59,078 nt of DNA from Verrucomicrobiota bacterium (GCA_963205275.1 CAUJIH010000064.1:1-59078), one strand, 5' to 3'. Counted from the first letter of the stretch, positions 10,279-19,676 are shown. Numbers and translations: made by a program. The notes: a model not told the origin generated them from the sequence alone.

Positions 10279-11247
10279 ATGGCGATTACCTATCTCGAAG
10301 CGATTCGTGAGGCACAGGCGAAGGCACTGGCCGAAAACGATTCCGTGTACATCTACGGACAGGATGTAGCGAATTTTGGCGGTGCATTTAAGGCGACGAA
10401 AAATCTGGCGGAGCGCTTTCCGGGACGTGTCGTCGATGCGCCGATCAGCGAAGATGCGATCATCGGATCGGCCATTGGAGCTGCGATCGAGGGGATGCGT
10501 CCCATCATCGAAATGCAGTTCGCGGATTTTTCTTCCATCGCTTTTTCGCAGATCGTCAACAATGCCGCCACGCACTATTTTCGCACGGGCGTTCCCTGTC
10601 CTATCGTGATTCGACTGCCCTCCGGCGGAACGGAAGGCAGCGGCCCCTTTCATAGCCAGTGCCTAGAGTCGATCTATTCACACTATCCGGGGGTAGTGGT
10701 GATGACTCCTGCGACAGTCGAGGATGCTTACTGGATGCTGCTAGAGGCTGTCGAGATCGATGATCCGGTAATCTTTTGCGAGCACAAGTTTCTCTATTAC
10801 CACCTGAAAGCGGATTCGCTGCCGGAGACCCCAACCCTGCCTGCCGGGAATGCGCGTGTGCTGAAAATCGGGCGACACGCCTCGATCGTAACTTACGGGG
10901 CGATGGTGCATGAGTCACTCAAGGCAGCTCAGGAACTCGCTACGGAGGGCTGGGATATCGAAGTCGTCGATCTGCGTACGGTCAAGCCAATCGATACGGA
11001 TACCGTTCTCGGCTCCGTTGCGCGCACGGGGCGACTTCTCTGTCTGGGGGAAGGTTTCCCCTGGGGTGGCGTGACCGCCGAGGTGATCGCACGAGTCGTT
11101 GCGGACGGGTTTCACCTGCTCGATGCCCCACCGCTGCGGATGAACAGTCGTGACACACCGATCCCGTATCATCCGAATCTTTGGAAAGCCTATCGTCCCA
11201 CGTCGAACAGCATTGCCGAAACCGTGAGAGGGCTCCTGCATTTGTGA
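10279..11247 (+). CDS. 2-oxoacid dehydrogenase E1 component, beta subunit (orphan)
   Basis: The 322-residue protein has the fold of the pyruvate or branched-chain 2-oxoacid dehydrogenase E1 beta subunit: MAITYLEAIREA start, GQDVANFGGAFKAT, the ISEDAIIG glutamate that activates thiamine diphosphate, and the C-terminal transketolase segment (IVTYGAMVHESLKAA, VDLRTVKPID). The frame is open further upstream from a GTG at 10159, but homology begins at the ATG at 10279 and gives the family's usual length. Neither an E1 alpha subunit nor E2/E3 genes are near, which is unusual because E1 alpha and beta are normally adjacent. A methyltransferase gene follows after 15 bases and is probably co-transcribed. 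The oxoacid substrate cannot be told from sequence. Confidence 0.88.
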   Translation: MAITYLEAIREAQAKALAENDSVYIYGQDVANFGGAFKATKNLAERFPGRVVDAPISEDAIIGSAIGAAIEGMRPIIEMQFADFSSIAFSQIVNNAATHYFRTGVPCPIVIRLPSGGTEGSGPFHSQCLESIYSHYPGVVVMTPATVEDAYWMLLEAVEIDDPVIFCEHKFLYYHLKADSLPETPTLPAGNARVLKIGRHASIVTYGAMVHESLKAAQELATEGWDIEVVDLRTVKPIDTDTVLGSVARTGRLLCLGEGFPWGGVTAEVIARVVADGFHLLDAPPLRMNSRDTPIPYHPNLWKAYRPTSNSIAETVRGLLHL

Positions 11248-11262
11248 AGGTAAAGATAAGTT

Positions 11263-12327
11263 ATGAAGGATGGAGCGAACCGGCTTCGAGGACTTGATCG
11301 ACTGCCTGCAACTGATCCCACCACGATTCTTCGTCATCGGGATGGAATCTACGCAGTGGATTTACTGACAGCGGCGATTGTAGAGTTTCGGCTCTTTGAC
11401 GTATTGGCAGATCGTCCGGGGAATCTGGACGAAATCCGAGATCGCTTCGGTTGGCACGAAAGGCCTACCACCGTACTGCTGACGCTCTGTCTGGCCTACG
11501 GATATCTGGATCGTGATGAGAACGGGATATTTTTCCCGACTCCAATCGCTCGCGAACACCTCTGCGAAGACTCTCCCTGGAATCTGACTCCATACTACCG
11601 CTCGCTTCGGGATCGAACAGTCGTTCAGGATTTCGTTCGAGTCTTAAAGACGGGGCATCCTGCACACTGGACGGGGCACGACGATGCCGCCGGAGACTGG
11701 CACGCATCGATGCAGGTGGATGAATTCGCAGGGGCCTTTACTGCTGCGATGGATTGTCGCGGAGTGTATCTGGGGAAAAAGCTCGCCGACACAGTGTCCG
11801 ATATTCTTTCCGACGCTCGCCTATTTCTGGATATCGGCGGTGGATCGGGAGTCTATGCCTGCGCCTTGGCTGCGAATGCGAATCACTTGCATGGAATCGT
11901 GCTAGAGCAGGCACCCGTCGATGCTTTGGCTTGGGAATCCATCGAGAGGCGAGCTCTGGCTGAGCGCGTGAGTGTCCATACGGGAGACATGTTTCATAGC
12001 GACTGGCCTGCAGAGTGCGACCTCCATTTGTTCTCCAACGTTATGCATGACTGGGACGCCCCGGAGATCAGCAGGCTGTTACATCGCTCGCATGAGACCT
12101 TGTTGCCGGGAGGAAGAGTGCTGATTCATGAGACTTTTCTTGATTCGGACAGGCGCGGTCCACTGCCCGTGGCAGAGTATTCCGCTATCCTCATGCACTC
12201 TACGCGAGGTCGGTGTTACGCTTGGAGTGAAATGATAGAATTCCTTGAGAAAGCGGGCTTCTCCAGTCTCGGCTATCGTCCCACGGGTGGTGATCGTGGC
12301 GTCGTGATTGCGGAGAAGAGCCAGTAA
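11263..12327 (+). CDS. SAM-dependent O-methyltransferase (plant/PKS type, family 2)
   Basis: The 354-residue protein has an N-terminal winged-helix dimerisation domain (about 25-110, with ILRHRDGIYAVDLLTAAIVE) and a C-terminal Rossmann methyltransferase domain with the glycine-rich SAM loop FLDIGGGSGVYACALA, an acidic HTGD residue and SNVMHDWD, where the histidine-aspartate pair matches the catalytic region of the O-methyltransferase 2 family. Such enzymes methylate hydroxyls on small aromatic or polyketide-like molecules. It lies 15 bases after the E1-beta gene, whose tail supplies the ribosome-binding AAGGT, so the two are likely one transcription unit. The acceptor is unknown. Confidence 0.85.
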   Translation: MKDGANRLRGLDRLPATDPTTILRHRDGIYAVDLLTAAIVEFRLFDVLADRPGNLDEIRDRFGWHERPTTVLLTLCLAYGYLDRDENGIFFPTPIAREHLCEDSPWNLTPYYRSLRDRTVVQDFVRVLKTGHPAHWTGHDDAAGDWHASMQVDEFAGAFTAAMDCRGVYLGKKLADTVSDILSDARLFLDIGGGSGVYACALAANANHLHGIVLEQAPVDALAWESIERRALAERVSVHTGDMFHSDWPAECDLHLFSNVMHDWDAPEISRLLHRSHETLLPGGRVLIHETFLDSDRRGPLPVAEYSAILMHSTRGRCYAWSEMIEFLEKAGFSSLGYRPTGGDRGVVIAEKSQ

Positions 12328-12382
12328 GACGTGGAAGAGTTCGAAGGATTTCTTCAATTGTTGCGGTCTTCTGCACATTTCC

Positions 12383-12407
12383 TGTCGCTAGAATCTTTTT
12401 TGCGACA
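12383..12407. other. Small hairpin in the gap before the thioredoxin-like gene
   Basis: TGTCGC and GCGACA form a perfect 6-bp inverted repeat around a 13-base loop containing a T-run. It lies in the 154-base gap between the methyltransferase and the thioredoxin-like gene. A role as terminator or operator is not demonstrable. Confidence 0.2.
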
Positions 12408-12481
12408 AGAGCTTTTATCCCTGACATTCTTCTGATTCGACGGCAGGGTATTTCACGCCTTTTCCTCCCCTTTACTATCGT

Positions 12482-13519
12482 ATGACACGTCCTTCTTCGT
12501 TTCCGGCCTTGATTATCGCGTTATTCACTTGCCTGATTTCCGCTGGTTCTGCGCGTGCGCTCGGAGTCTGGCATCGCGACTATGCGGCTGCTATGTCCGA
12601 GGCAAAAGCGGATGGCAAGGCGATGCTGATCGTGTTCACAGGGACGGACTGGATTGAGATCTGTGGTAAGTTCTATGCAGATATCCTGAGTCAGCCCGAT
12701 TTCATTAACGCTGTGGCCGACAAATTTGCTCTGCTGAAACTGGAGTATCCGAAAGATGGGAAGCTTCCTCGTGCCGAGGCAATGCAGAAGGCAATGCTAC
12801 GTGATGCGTACCGCATCCGTGGCTTTCCGATGGCGGTGCTGACGGACGCAAAGGGGCGGCCTTTTGGACTGAATGGGTATCAGCCGATCACGGCGAAGGA
12901 GTATGCCGAGCAGGCGCTGGAAATTCTGGCGACGCGAGAGGAAGGTCTTCAGGCCGTCACATCGGCGGAATCGCTCTCAGGAGATGAGAAGGCTCGGGCG
13001 CTCAGTCAGGGAATCCCCGATCTACCAGGCGCACTAGTCGCTCGATTTTATCAACCGGAGATGAAGGCTGTCCTAGCTGCGGATCCAAAGGATCATCTGG
13101 GCCTAGGAAAGGCATTTCGCAAGCTGATCGCTGACGCAGAATATGAGCGTGATCTTCAGAAGTTGGCCAGTGAACGAGAGTGGGGAAAGATGGCCGAGCG
13201 AGTGGATCGGCAGATCGCGGAGCAGCATCTCGATGGTGAGGCTCGACAGGCGGCACTGATGAGTCGTGCCGGATTCGAACATCGTGCCGGAGCGAAAGAA
13301 AAGAGCCTAGCCACTCTACGCGAAGTAGTGGCGATTAATGCAGAGAGCGATCCCGCCAAGACGGCTGCGGAACTTTTGAAGAAAGGCTTCCCCGAGGCTA
13401 CGGATGAGAACGCTGCTGAGAAATCGTCCTCTTCTGTCTCTCCTTCTGATTCAAAATCACCAACGCATCCTCGATCATTTCGGATGCAACGAGCACAGCC
13501 TGTCAGTCCTGCGGAATAG
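12482..13519 (+). CDS. Exported thioredoxin-fold protein lacking the first active-site cysteine
   Basis: A 345-residue protein with a cleavable signal peptide (about 1-27). Residues 28-150 are a thioredoxin-like domain of the DUF255/Thioredoxin_7 type, with the approach strand MLIVFTGTDW and the cis-proline loop RGFPMAVLTD. The active-site CxxC position reads WIEIC: residue 58 is isoleucine and only Cys61 remains, so classical dithiol chemistry is impossible. The rest (about 160-345) is helical with a low-complexity Ser-rich end. It may act as a chaperone, bind a partner or use the single cysteine. It is transcribed toward the minus-strand cytochrome gene; only 18 bases separate the two stop codons. 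Confidence 0.8.
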   Translation: MTRPSSFPALIIALFTCLISAGSARALGVWHRDYAAAMSEAKADGKAMLIVFTGTDWIEICGKFYADILSQPDFINAVADKFALLKLEYPKDGKLPRAEAMQKAMLRDAYRIRGFPMAVLTDAKGRPFGLNGYQPITAKEYAEQALEILATREEGLQAVTSAESLSGDEKARALSQGIPDLPGALVARFYQPEMKAVLAADPKDHLGLGKAFRKLIADAEYERDLQKLASEREWGKMAERVDRQIAEQHLDGEARQAALMSRAGFEHRAGAKEKSLATLREVVAINAESDPAKTAAELLKKGFPEATDENAAEKSSSSVSPSDSKSPTHPRSFRMQRAQPVSPAE

Positions 13520-13537
13520 GCCGTCGCGTTCCTCGCC

Positions 13538-14137
13538 TTAGTGACTCCCCAGCTTTTTCGCCAGTTCGATACTCTCTGGACTCAGCAGGGAAAAAGGGAC
13601 GAGAAAAACGCGGCCTTTCTCAGTGATCATTTTTACCGATTCGCCTTGGAGTTGAAGGAACTTCGCTTCCACCGTTTTTCCATCCGTGCTACTCCACGAA
13701 AAATAGATATCTGCTCCATTCTGCGCCGCCTTGATCTTCACTGCGTCCATGCGAGATTTTTCCGCCTCGGTGAGTTCTGTGGCATCCATGACGGCCCCTT
13801 CGAGAATCCACTGCTCGATTTTACGAAGATCGCCCTTGGGTACGGGCTTGCCTTTTCTGGGCATGAAATCATCGTCTTTGTCGCTCAGTTTCAGGCGAGC
13901 AAGCAGATCACTTTTTTCGGGATCGCCAGGCCGGATTGATCCGATATCAGCGATGTGAATTTTCGCCATGTCATCCAGATTATCCAGTGCGAGATCGCCT
14001 TTGACCTCCTTCTCACTGCTGTGACACTCCCAACAGTGCTGCTTCAGAATCGTCTGAATGTCATTGACATAATCGAGAGCGAATGCCGATGAGGCAGTCA
14101 GGAGTATGGATAAAACCGAGAGTCGAAGAGGTTTCAT
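13538..14137 (-). CDS. Small exported cytochrome c domain fused to SHD1 domain
   Basis: The 199-residue protein has a signal peptide (1-20), a PSCyt1-like haem domain with CWECH at 35-39 and a likely distal ligand Met92 in DFMPRKG, then a C-terminal SLA1-homology-1-like domain (about 145-198: FSWSSTDGKTVEAKFLQL and FLVPFSLLS). Both modules are typical of PVC bacteria. Its start lies only 6 bases after the stop of the RND pump gene on the same strand, so it is probably the third gene of the efflux operon. A contribution to the pump is not known from the family; co-transcription may be incidental. Periplasmic location is inferred from the signal peptide and haem motif. Confidence 0.82.
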   Translation of the reverse strand: MKPLRLSVLSILLTASSAFALDYVNDIQTILKQHCWECHSSEKEVKGDLALDNLDDMAKIHIADIGSIRPGDPEKSDLLARLKLSDKDDDFMPRKGKPVPKGDLRKIEQWILEGAVMDATELTEAEKSRMDAVKIKAAQNGADIYFSWSSTDGKTVEAKFLQLQGESVKMITEKGRVFLVPFSLLSPESIELAKKLGSH

Positions 14138-14143
14138 TAGGTT

Positions 14144-17100
14144 TCATTCCTCATGCAGCTCCCCGAGTGCCGGGAGCGAGTTTTTCTGATCGACGGGAGG
14201 TCGGGAACGATCTCCGGCGAACCAGCGCATCAGGATATAGAACACAGGAGTGAAAAGCAAGCCAAAGAGTGTCACTCCGAGCATTCCGTAGAAAACGGCA
14301 GTGCCCAGTGCCTGTCGCATTTCGGCTCCGGCTCCTCGGGCGAGGACGAGCGGAAGTACGCCCAGAATGAACGCGAAGCTGGTCATTAGGATCGGGCGCA
14401 GACGCAGGCGACAGGCTTCTACGGCGGCTGAGAAGCGGTCGTGCCCTGCATCCTGAATCTGCTTGGCGAATTCGACGATCAGAATGGCATTCTTCGCAGC
14501 TAGCGCGATGAGCACCACCAATCCAATCTGGGTAAAGAGGTTGTTGTCCATCCCGCGCAGCCAGATCCCGCCCATGGCAGAGAGTAGACACATGGGAACG
14601 ATGAGGATGATCGCCATCGGCAGACTCCAGCTTTCATAGAGAGCAGACAGTAAGAGGAAGACGAAGAGCACACACAGCGGGAAGATATAAACGATGGTGT
14701 TTCCTGCCAGAATTTGCTGATAGGTGAGGTCTGTCCACTCGATATCGAAGCCGTTGGGCAGGTGTTCTTTGGCCAGTTTCTCGACGCGCTTGATCATCTC
14801 TCCTGAGCTGATCCCGGGAAGGGTGTTCCCGTTGATATCAGCGGTATAGTAGAGATTATAGCGCTGAATTCGGTCAGCTCCTGCCTGCTTCTCTATCTTC
14901 ACCAGCGCCCCGAGCGGCACCATCTGACCGTCTTGATTCTTGATCTTGATCCGCATCAGATCCTCCGGCTGAGTGCGCTTCTCCTGCTCTGCCTGGACCA
15001 TGACCTGATAGGTGCGCCCAAAAAGATTGAAGTCATTGACATAGAAGGAGCCAAGATAGACTTGGAGAGCGTTGTTTAGTTCGCTCAGCGAGATGTTCAT
15101 GGTCTTCGCCTGTTCTCGATCAATCGAGATATGATATTGCGGAACATCGGCTCGAAATCCGGAGAGGATGGAGGTAAAGCCAGGTTCGTTTTGTAGGGCA
15201 TGGATGAGCTTATCCGTTGCTTCTTTGAGCGGGCGAATTCCGGCATTATTGAGATCCTGAACTTGTAATCGAAAGCCCCCTGCAGCTCCGAGTCCGCGAA
15301 TCGGTGCGGGAGGTAACACGACGATGCGACCTTCATTGATCGTTGACATCGCCGCACGTATTTTCCCGAGGAGTATTTCGCCTTTCTGCTCTGGCTTTGT
15401 TCGCAGTGGATAGTCATCGAGCACGAAGAAGGCAGCTCCCACATTCGATTGGTTCGCCTGAAGTACCGTAGAGTATCCAGCGATGGCGAACGTGTGATTC
15501 ATCGTCGGTAGATCGCGAGCGATCGCATCAACACGGCGCACAACATCATCCGTTCTCTCGAAAGAAGAACCGTCCGGAAGCTGGACGATTACCACATAGT
15601 AACCCATATCCTGGGGCGGAATGAAACCTGTGGGGACGATCTGAAACAAGTGACCCGCACTGCCGACGAGGAAGATGTATAGGAGCAGGGCGAGTGCGGA
15701 AAATCGCAGGACTCGTCGCACCAGCCCCGCATAGGCAGCAGAGGTGATCTGGAAGACTCGGTTGAAGGCTCGGAAAAACCATCCGAACAGGAAATCGAGA
15801 ATTCGTGTAAAGACATCGCCGCGATCTCCGTGAGGTTTTAACAGGACTGCACAGAGAGCCGGGCTGAGAGTGAGAGAGTTGATCGCAGAAATCACGGTCG
15901 AGGCTGCGATGGTCAGGGCGAACTGCTTGTAAAACTGTCCAGTAATGCCTCCCATGAAGGCGGTGGGAACGAATACAGCACACAGGACCAGCGACATCGC
16001 GATGACGGCTCCGCTGACCTCCTCCATCGCTTTAATGGCCGCCTCTCGCGGAGACAGTCCTTTTCGTACATTACGTTCCACGTTCTCCACTACCACAATG
16101 GCATCATCGACGACGATCCCGATGGCGAGAACCAAGCCAAAGAGCGACAAGTTGTTCAGGGAAAACCCCGCCACTTTCATGACAGCCAGAGTGCCGATCA
16201 GAGAGACGGGGACCGCCAGTAGAGGAATAATCGACGCTCGCCAAGTTTGGAGGAACACCACCACCACCAGCACGACAAGCAGCGTGGCTTCAATCAGAGT
16301 GTGAAGAACGGATTTGATCGATGCGCGGACGAAGTTGGTCGTATCGTAGTTGATGCGATAGTCCACCCCAGGAGGAAAACGGTCGCGTAGTTCGGCCAAT
16401 CGCTTGTAGACAGCATCTGCCGTCTGAATGGAGTTGCTGCCGGGGAGCTGAAACACGCGCAGGGACACGGCATTATACCCGTCCATGTAGGTCTTGCTGG
16501 CGTAGTCACGAGACCCGATCTCGATGCGAGCGACATCAGAGAGCTTCACGATTTCTCCATCCTTTCCAGTCTTCAGAACGATATTGCCGAATTCTTCTGG
16601 AGTCTTCAGGCGTCCGGGGGTAGTCAGGGTGTATTGAAATTGAGAACCATCGGGGGCAGGTGGCTGGGAGAGGCTACCCGCAGCGACCTGTACGTTCTGT
16701 TCTCGAATTGCATTCAAAATATCCGTCGCCCCGAGTTCTCGAGAGGCAGCCTTCTCCGGATCGAGCCAGATTCTCATGCAGTAGTCGAGTCCTCCGATCG
16801 TGGAGGCCTCCGAAACGCCGGGAAGGCGAGCGATCTCATCCAGAATTTGTAGGGAGACGTAGTTTGCTAGGTAACGGACATCGCGCGAAGCATCAGGACT
16901 ATAGAACTGCGCAGAAAGAGTCAAGTCAGGTGATCGCTTTTCGGCTGTGACGCCCTGGCGACGAACCTCCTCTGGAAGTCTAGCGATGGCTCCGTTGATT
17001 CGATTTTGCACAAGCACTTGCGCCTCATCGATGTCCGTTCCCAGACGAAATGTGATCGTGATCTGAACCCGTCCGTCGCTGGTGCTGGAGGACGAAATGT

Positions 17101-17335
17101 AGAGCATGTTTTCCACTCCATTGATCTCCTGTTCCAGAGGCGTGGACACTGTTTCGGCGAGAGTTTCCGCATCCGCTCCCGGATAGAAGGCGGAGACGAC
17201 GATGGTCGGCGGCGCTACGTCCGGATACTGGGCCACGGGCAGACCGAGGTAGGCGAGTGCACCGAGAATGACGATGATGATACTGATGACCCCGGCGAAA
17301 ATGGGGCGGTCCACGAAAAAGCGAGAAAAGTTCAT
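14144..17335 (-). CDS. RND multidrug efflux pump, inner-membrane permease (HAE1 family)
   Basis: This 1063-residue protein is a full-length AcrB/MexB/OqxB-type proton-driven exporter. It begins with MNFSRFFVDRPIFAGVISI, typical of the family, has two sets of six membrane helices with large periplasmic loops between helices 1-2 and 7-8, the proton-relay aspartate pair in GIVVDDAIVVVENVERN (helix 4) and the conserved lysine in LIALAAKNAILIVEFAK (helix 10). It works with the adaptor encoded 6 bases upstream; an outer-membrane TolC-like factor is not in the operon and must come from elsewhere. Substrates are probably amphiphilic compounds. A small cytochrome gene follows 6 bases downstream. Confidence 0.97.
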   Translation of the reverse strand: MNFSRFFVDRPIFAGVISIIIVILGALAYLGLPVAQYPDVAPPTIVVSAFYPGADAETLAETVSTPLEQEINGVENMLYISSSSTSDGRVQITITFRLGTDIDEAQVLVQNRINGAIARLPEEVRRQGVTAEKRSPDLTLSAQFYSPDASRDVRYLANYVSLQILDEIARLPGVSEASTIGGLDYCMRIWLDPEKAASRELGATDILNAIREQNVQVAAGSLSQPPAPDGSQFQYTLTTPGRLKTPEEFGNIVLKTGKDGEIVKLSDVARIEIGSRDYASKTYMDGYNAVSLRVFQLPGSNSIQTADAVYKRLAELRDRFPPGVDYRINYDTTNFVRASIKSVLHTLIEATLLVVLVVVVFLQTWRASIIPLLAVPVSLIGTLAVMKVAGFSLNNLSLFGLVLAIGIVVDDAIVVVENVERNVRKGLSPREAAIKAMEEVSGAVIAMSLVLCAVFVPTAFMGGITGQFYKQFALTIAASTVISAINSLTLSPALCAVLLKPHGDRGDVFTRILDFLFGWFFRAFNRVFQITSAAYAGLVRRVLRFSALALLLYIFLVGSAGHLFQIVPTGFIPPQDMGYYVVIVQLPDGSSFERTDDVVRRVDAIARDLPTMNHTFAIAGYSTVLQANQSNVGAAFFVLDDYPLRTKPEQKGEILLGKIRAAMSTINEGRIVVLPPAPIRGLGAAGGFRLQVQDLNNAGIRPLKEATDKLIHALQNEPGFTSILSGFRADVPQYHISIDREQAKTMNISLSELNNALQVYLGSFYVNDFNLFGRTYQVMVQAEQEKRTQPEDLMRIKIKNQDGQMVPLGALVKIEKQAGADRIQRYNLYYTADINGNTLPGISSGEMIKRVEKLAKEHLPNGFDIEWTDLTYQQILAGNTIVYIFPLCVLFVFLLLSALYESWSLPMAIILIVPMCLLSAMGGIWLRGMDNNLFTQIGLVVLIALAAKNAILIVEFAKQIQDAGHDRFSAAVEACRLRLRPILMTSFAFILGVLPLVLARGAGAEMRQALGTAVFYGMLGVTLFGLLFTPVFYILMRWFAGDRSRPPVDQKNSLPALGELHEE

Positions 17336-17341
17336 GGACGA

Positions 17342-18682
17342 TCAGTTCTTCACTTTTTCAGAGTTGAAATCCGAAGCCGATTTGGCATCAGGAGTTGCCT
17401 GTTTCGCTGGAGAGTCGGATGAGGACGGCTCCTTCTGCTTCTTCTGTGACTTGGTTTCAGGAATGGTTCCTCGTGCCGGTGGAGCAGCTTTTGGAGTTGC
17501 AAAGTCCTCCTTCGGCAGAAGCTTGGGATTCACTTTCTGCCCATTTCGGACCAGAAGGATTCCATCGACCACAATTATATCACCGTCCGTGAGTCCCTCT
17601 CGGACGATGCGCAGGCCGTCGAGAAGAGGTCCGAGAGAAACTTTGCGATAGTGAGCCGTATTCTCTCCATCCACAACCCAGACGAAGCTTGAATCTTGAT
17701 CGTCGGCAATTGCTCGGTCAGGGACCAGAAAGCCGTCGTATTCCTGGCTCCCCGGAACGCGAACTCGAGCGAAGAATCCCGGTGCCATGAGCTTGTCTTC
17801 ATTGGGAAAGACGGCTCGGGCGCGGATGGTTCCGGTATTCGGATCCAACACGTTATCGATGAAGTCGATATAGCCTTTGCGAGGAAAGTCACTCTCTAGG
17901 GCCAACTCCATTTCCACATCGACTTTGCCGAACTGAGCGCTCATCCTCTTGCCTTCGCGGTGAAGCTGGCGATATTTCAAAACTGAGCGCTCATCGACTT
18001 CGATGTAGCAGTACATGGGATCGAGCGGCACGATCGTCGTGAGCAGAGTGGGAGTATTCCCGTCGCCGACGATGAGGTTGCCCATCGTTACCCGTGCATT
18101 GCTGGCGCGTCCCGCGACTGGAGAGTGGATTTTGGTGAATTCCAGATCCAGCTTTGCTTGCTCCAATTCGGCCTCGGCACCTTTGAGAGTCGCTGTCGCA
18201 TCAGTGGCTGCCTTCGCGCGGCGCTCATAGTCCTCAGCGGAAATTACGCCTTTGCCTTGAAGTCGAGCTACGTTCTCTAGCTCTTGCGTGGCGAGTTCCG
18301 CACGACTCTTTGCACTGACGACGCGAGCTTCCATTTGATGCACGATTGCCAGATAGGGGCGTGGATCGATGGTGAAAAGAAGCTCTCCCGCCTTGACCTC
18401 GGCCCCATCCTTGAAATGCACTTTCTCGAGGTAGCCCGAGACGCGAGCATGAACTTCAACAGTTTCTGGCGAAGCCAAGCGCCCCGTGAAGACATCCCAG
18501 TCGATGACTTTTCGCTGGATGGGCTTGGCTACGTTCACCTCTGGAGGGGGCGTGCTCCCAGTTCCGGCAGATGAGGTATTTTGTTCCTTCTTTTCCTCAC
18601 AGGCACTCAGCAGGATCAGGGAAGCGAGCGATAAAAGAAATATCGCAGGTGTCCCGATAAGAAAATGACAGCGTTCACGCAT
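17342..18682 (-). CDS. RND efflux periplasmic adaptor lipoprotein (membrane fusion protein)
   Basis: The 446-residue product carries a lipoprotein signal with lipobox LLSAC (about residues 24-28), followed by a barrel-sandwich half (ARVSGYLEKVHFKDGAEVKAGE), a helical hairpin (about 115-195), the second lipoyl half, a beta-barrel and a membrane-proximal domain, the order of HlyD/AcrA/OqxA-family adaptors. It links the inner-membrane pump to an outer-membrane channel. The C-terminus has an extra charged tail of about 50 residues (KQKEPSSSDSPAKQ), low in complexity. It is the first gene of the operon and is divergent from the LysR regulator with a 79-base gap. Confidence 0.95.
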   Translation of the reverse strand: MRERCHFLIGTPAIFLLSLASLILLSACEEKKEQNTSSAGTGSTPPPEVNVAKPIQRKVIDWDVFTGRLASPETVEVHARVSGYLEKVHFKDGAEVKAGELLFTIDPRPYLAIVHQMEARVVSAKSRAELATQELENVARLQGKGVISAEDYERRAKAATDATATLKGAEAELEQAKLDLEFTKIHSPVAGRASNARVTMGNLIVGDGNTPTLLTTIVPLDPMYCYIEVDERSVLKYRQLHREGKRMSAQFGKVDVEMELALESDFPRKGYIDFIDNVLDPNTGTIRARAVFPNEDKLMAPGFFARVRVPGSQEYDGFLVPDRAIADDQDSSFVWVVDGENTAHYRKVSLGPLLDGLRIVREGLTDGDIIVVDGILLVRNGQKVNPKLLPKEDFATPKAAPPARGTIPETKSQKKQKEPSSSDSPAKQATPDAKSASDFNSEKVKN

Positions 18683-18731
18683 TAGACTCCATACGCCCTT
18701 TGTCGTAGAATCTCACGCGAAACTCTCTGGC

Positions 18732-18752
18732 GTAAACGCATATCGCTTATAC
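18732..18752. promoter_or_regulatory. Candidate LysR operator between efflux operon and regulator
   Basis: In the 79-base divergent gap, GTA-A-GC and GC-T-TAC form an imperfect 21-bp dyad (GTAAACGC, five-base centre, GCTTATAC). Size, symmetry and location between a LysR gene and its neighbour fit a LysR-type binding site. It ends 9 bases before the LysR start codon. Inference only. Confidence 0.45.
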
Positions 18753-18761
18753 ATTTTTCGC

Positions 18762-19676
18762 ATGACCCCACTCGATGATTTGCGTTTACTCCGCGCCTTT
18801 GTCCAGGTCGCTGAGAGCGGTGGAATATCAGCGGCAGCACGTGTTTTGGGGATAACTCAGCCCACTCTGAGCCGCAGAATCCAGACGCTTGAACGAGCTT
18901 TGAACGCTCCGTTGATCCAACGAGATACGCATCATATGAGCCTGACGCAAACGGGACGAACGCTGCTCGAAGAGTCTCGGGATCTTCTGGCCCTGGCGGA
19001 TCGAATTACGCAGAGGCTGGCCAGCGAACAAAGCAATGTGCAGGGGCATCTCCGCATTGTCTCCGTAGTGGATATCGGGCAATGGATTATCGCTCCTCTA
19101 TTGGCTCGATTTCAGGCGATTTATCCGCAGGTGACAGCGGAACTCCATCTGTTCAATCGTCCGATCCGATTTGTGGAAGAAGGTTTTGATTGCGGATTTT
19201 ATGTGGGCGAGCCACTCGATAAAAGTCTGGTGATGCGCCCGATCCGTAGTATGACTCGTCTTCTGGTGGCGGCACCTGCACTCTTCGAGCGCTATTCGAC
19301 ACCTTTGGTTCCTCGAGATCTCGCATCTATGCCCTGGTTAGGTGTTTTGCAGCCGCATTTCGAGATGCGCAGTCGTATCTCGCTGTCTTGTGACGATGAA
19401 GAGCGACGGATTCTGTTGAAGCCATCTCTTCTGCTCGATACTGTAACCGCCCTACGACAGGCGGCTCTGGCCGGATCGGGCTTTACCATGCTGCCTGACT
19501 GGATGATGAAGAATGATTTGGTATCAGGAGCCTTGGTCAGAGTTCTACCAGATTGGGAGCTGCAGGATGTGGAACTATGCATCTGCTACACGGCGGGTCA
19601 CCATCTTTCGGGGCGCCTCCGGGCTTTCATTGACTTTGCACGGGACCAGATTCCTATTGTAATCGAAGAACTGTAA
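18762..19676 (+). CDS. LysR-family transcriptional regulator
   Basis: A 304-residue protein with the N-terminal LysR helix-turn-helix (about residues 5-64: LRAFVQVAESGGISAAARVL, then TQPTLSRRIQTLE) and a C-terminal periplasmic-binding-protein-like effector domain (about 95-300). It belongs to the subgroup resembling CrgA/AaeR-type regulators (FNRPIRFVEEGFDCGFYVG). It is divergently transcribed from the adaptor-pump-cytochrome operon, so local control of that operon and of itself is the simplest hypothesis. Confidence 0.93.
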   Translation: MTPLDDLRLLRAFVQVAESGGISAAARVLGITQPTLSRRIQTLERALNAPLIQRDTHHMSLTQTGRTLLEESRDLLALADRITQRLASEQSNVQGHLRIVSVVDIGQWIIAPLLARFQAIYPQVTAELHLFNRPIRFVEEGFDCGFYVGEPLDKSLVMRPIRSMTRLLVAAPALFERYSTPLVPRDLASMPWLGVLQPHFEMRSRISLSCDDEERRILLKPSLLLDTVTALRQAALAGSGFTMLPDWMMKNDLVSGALVRVLPDWELQDVELCICYTAGHHLSGRLRAFIDFARDQIPIVIEEL

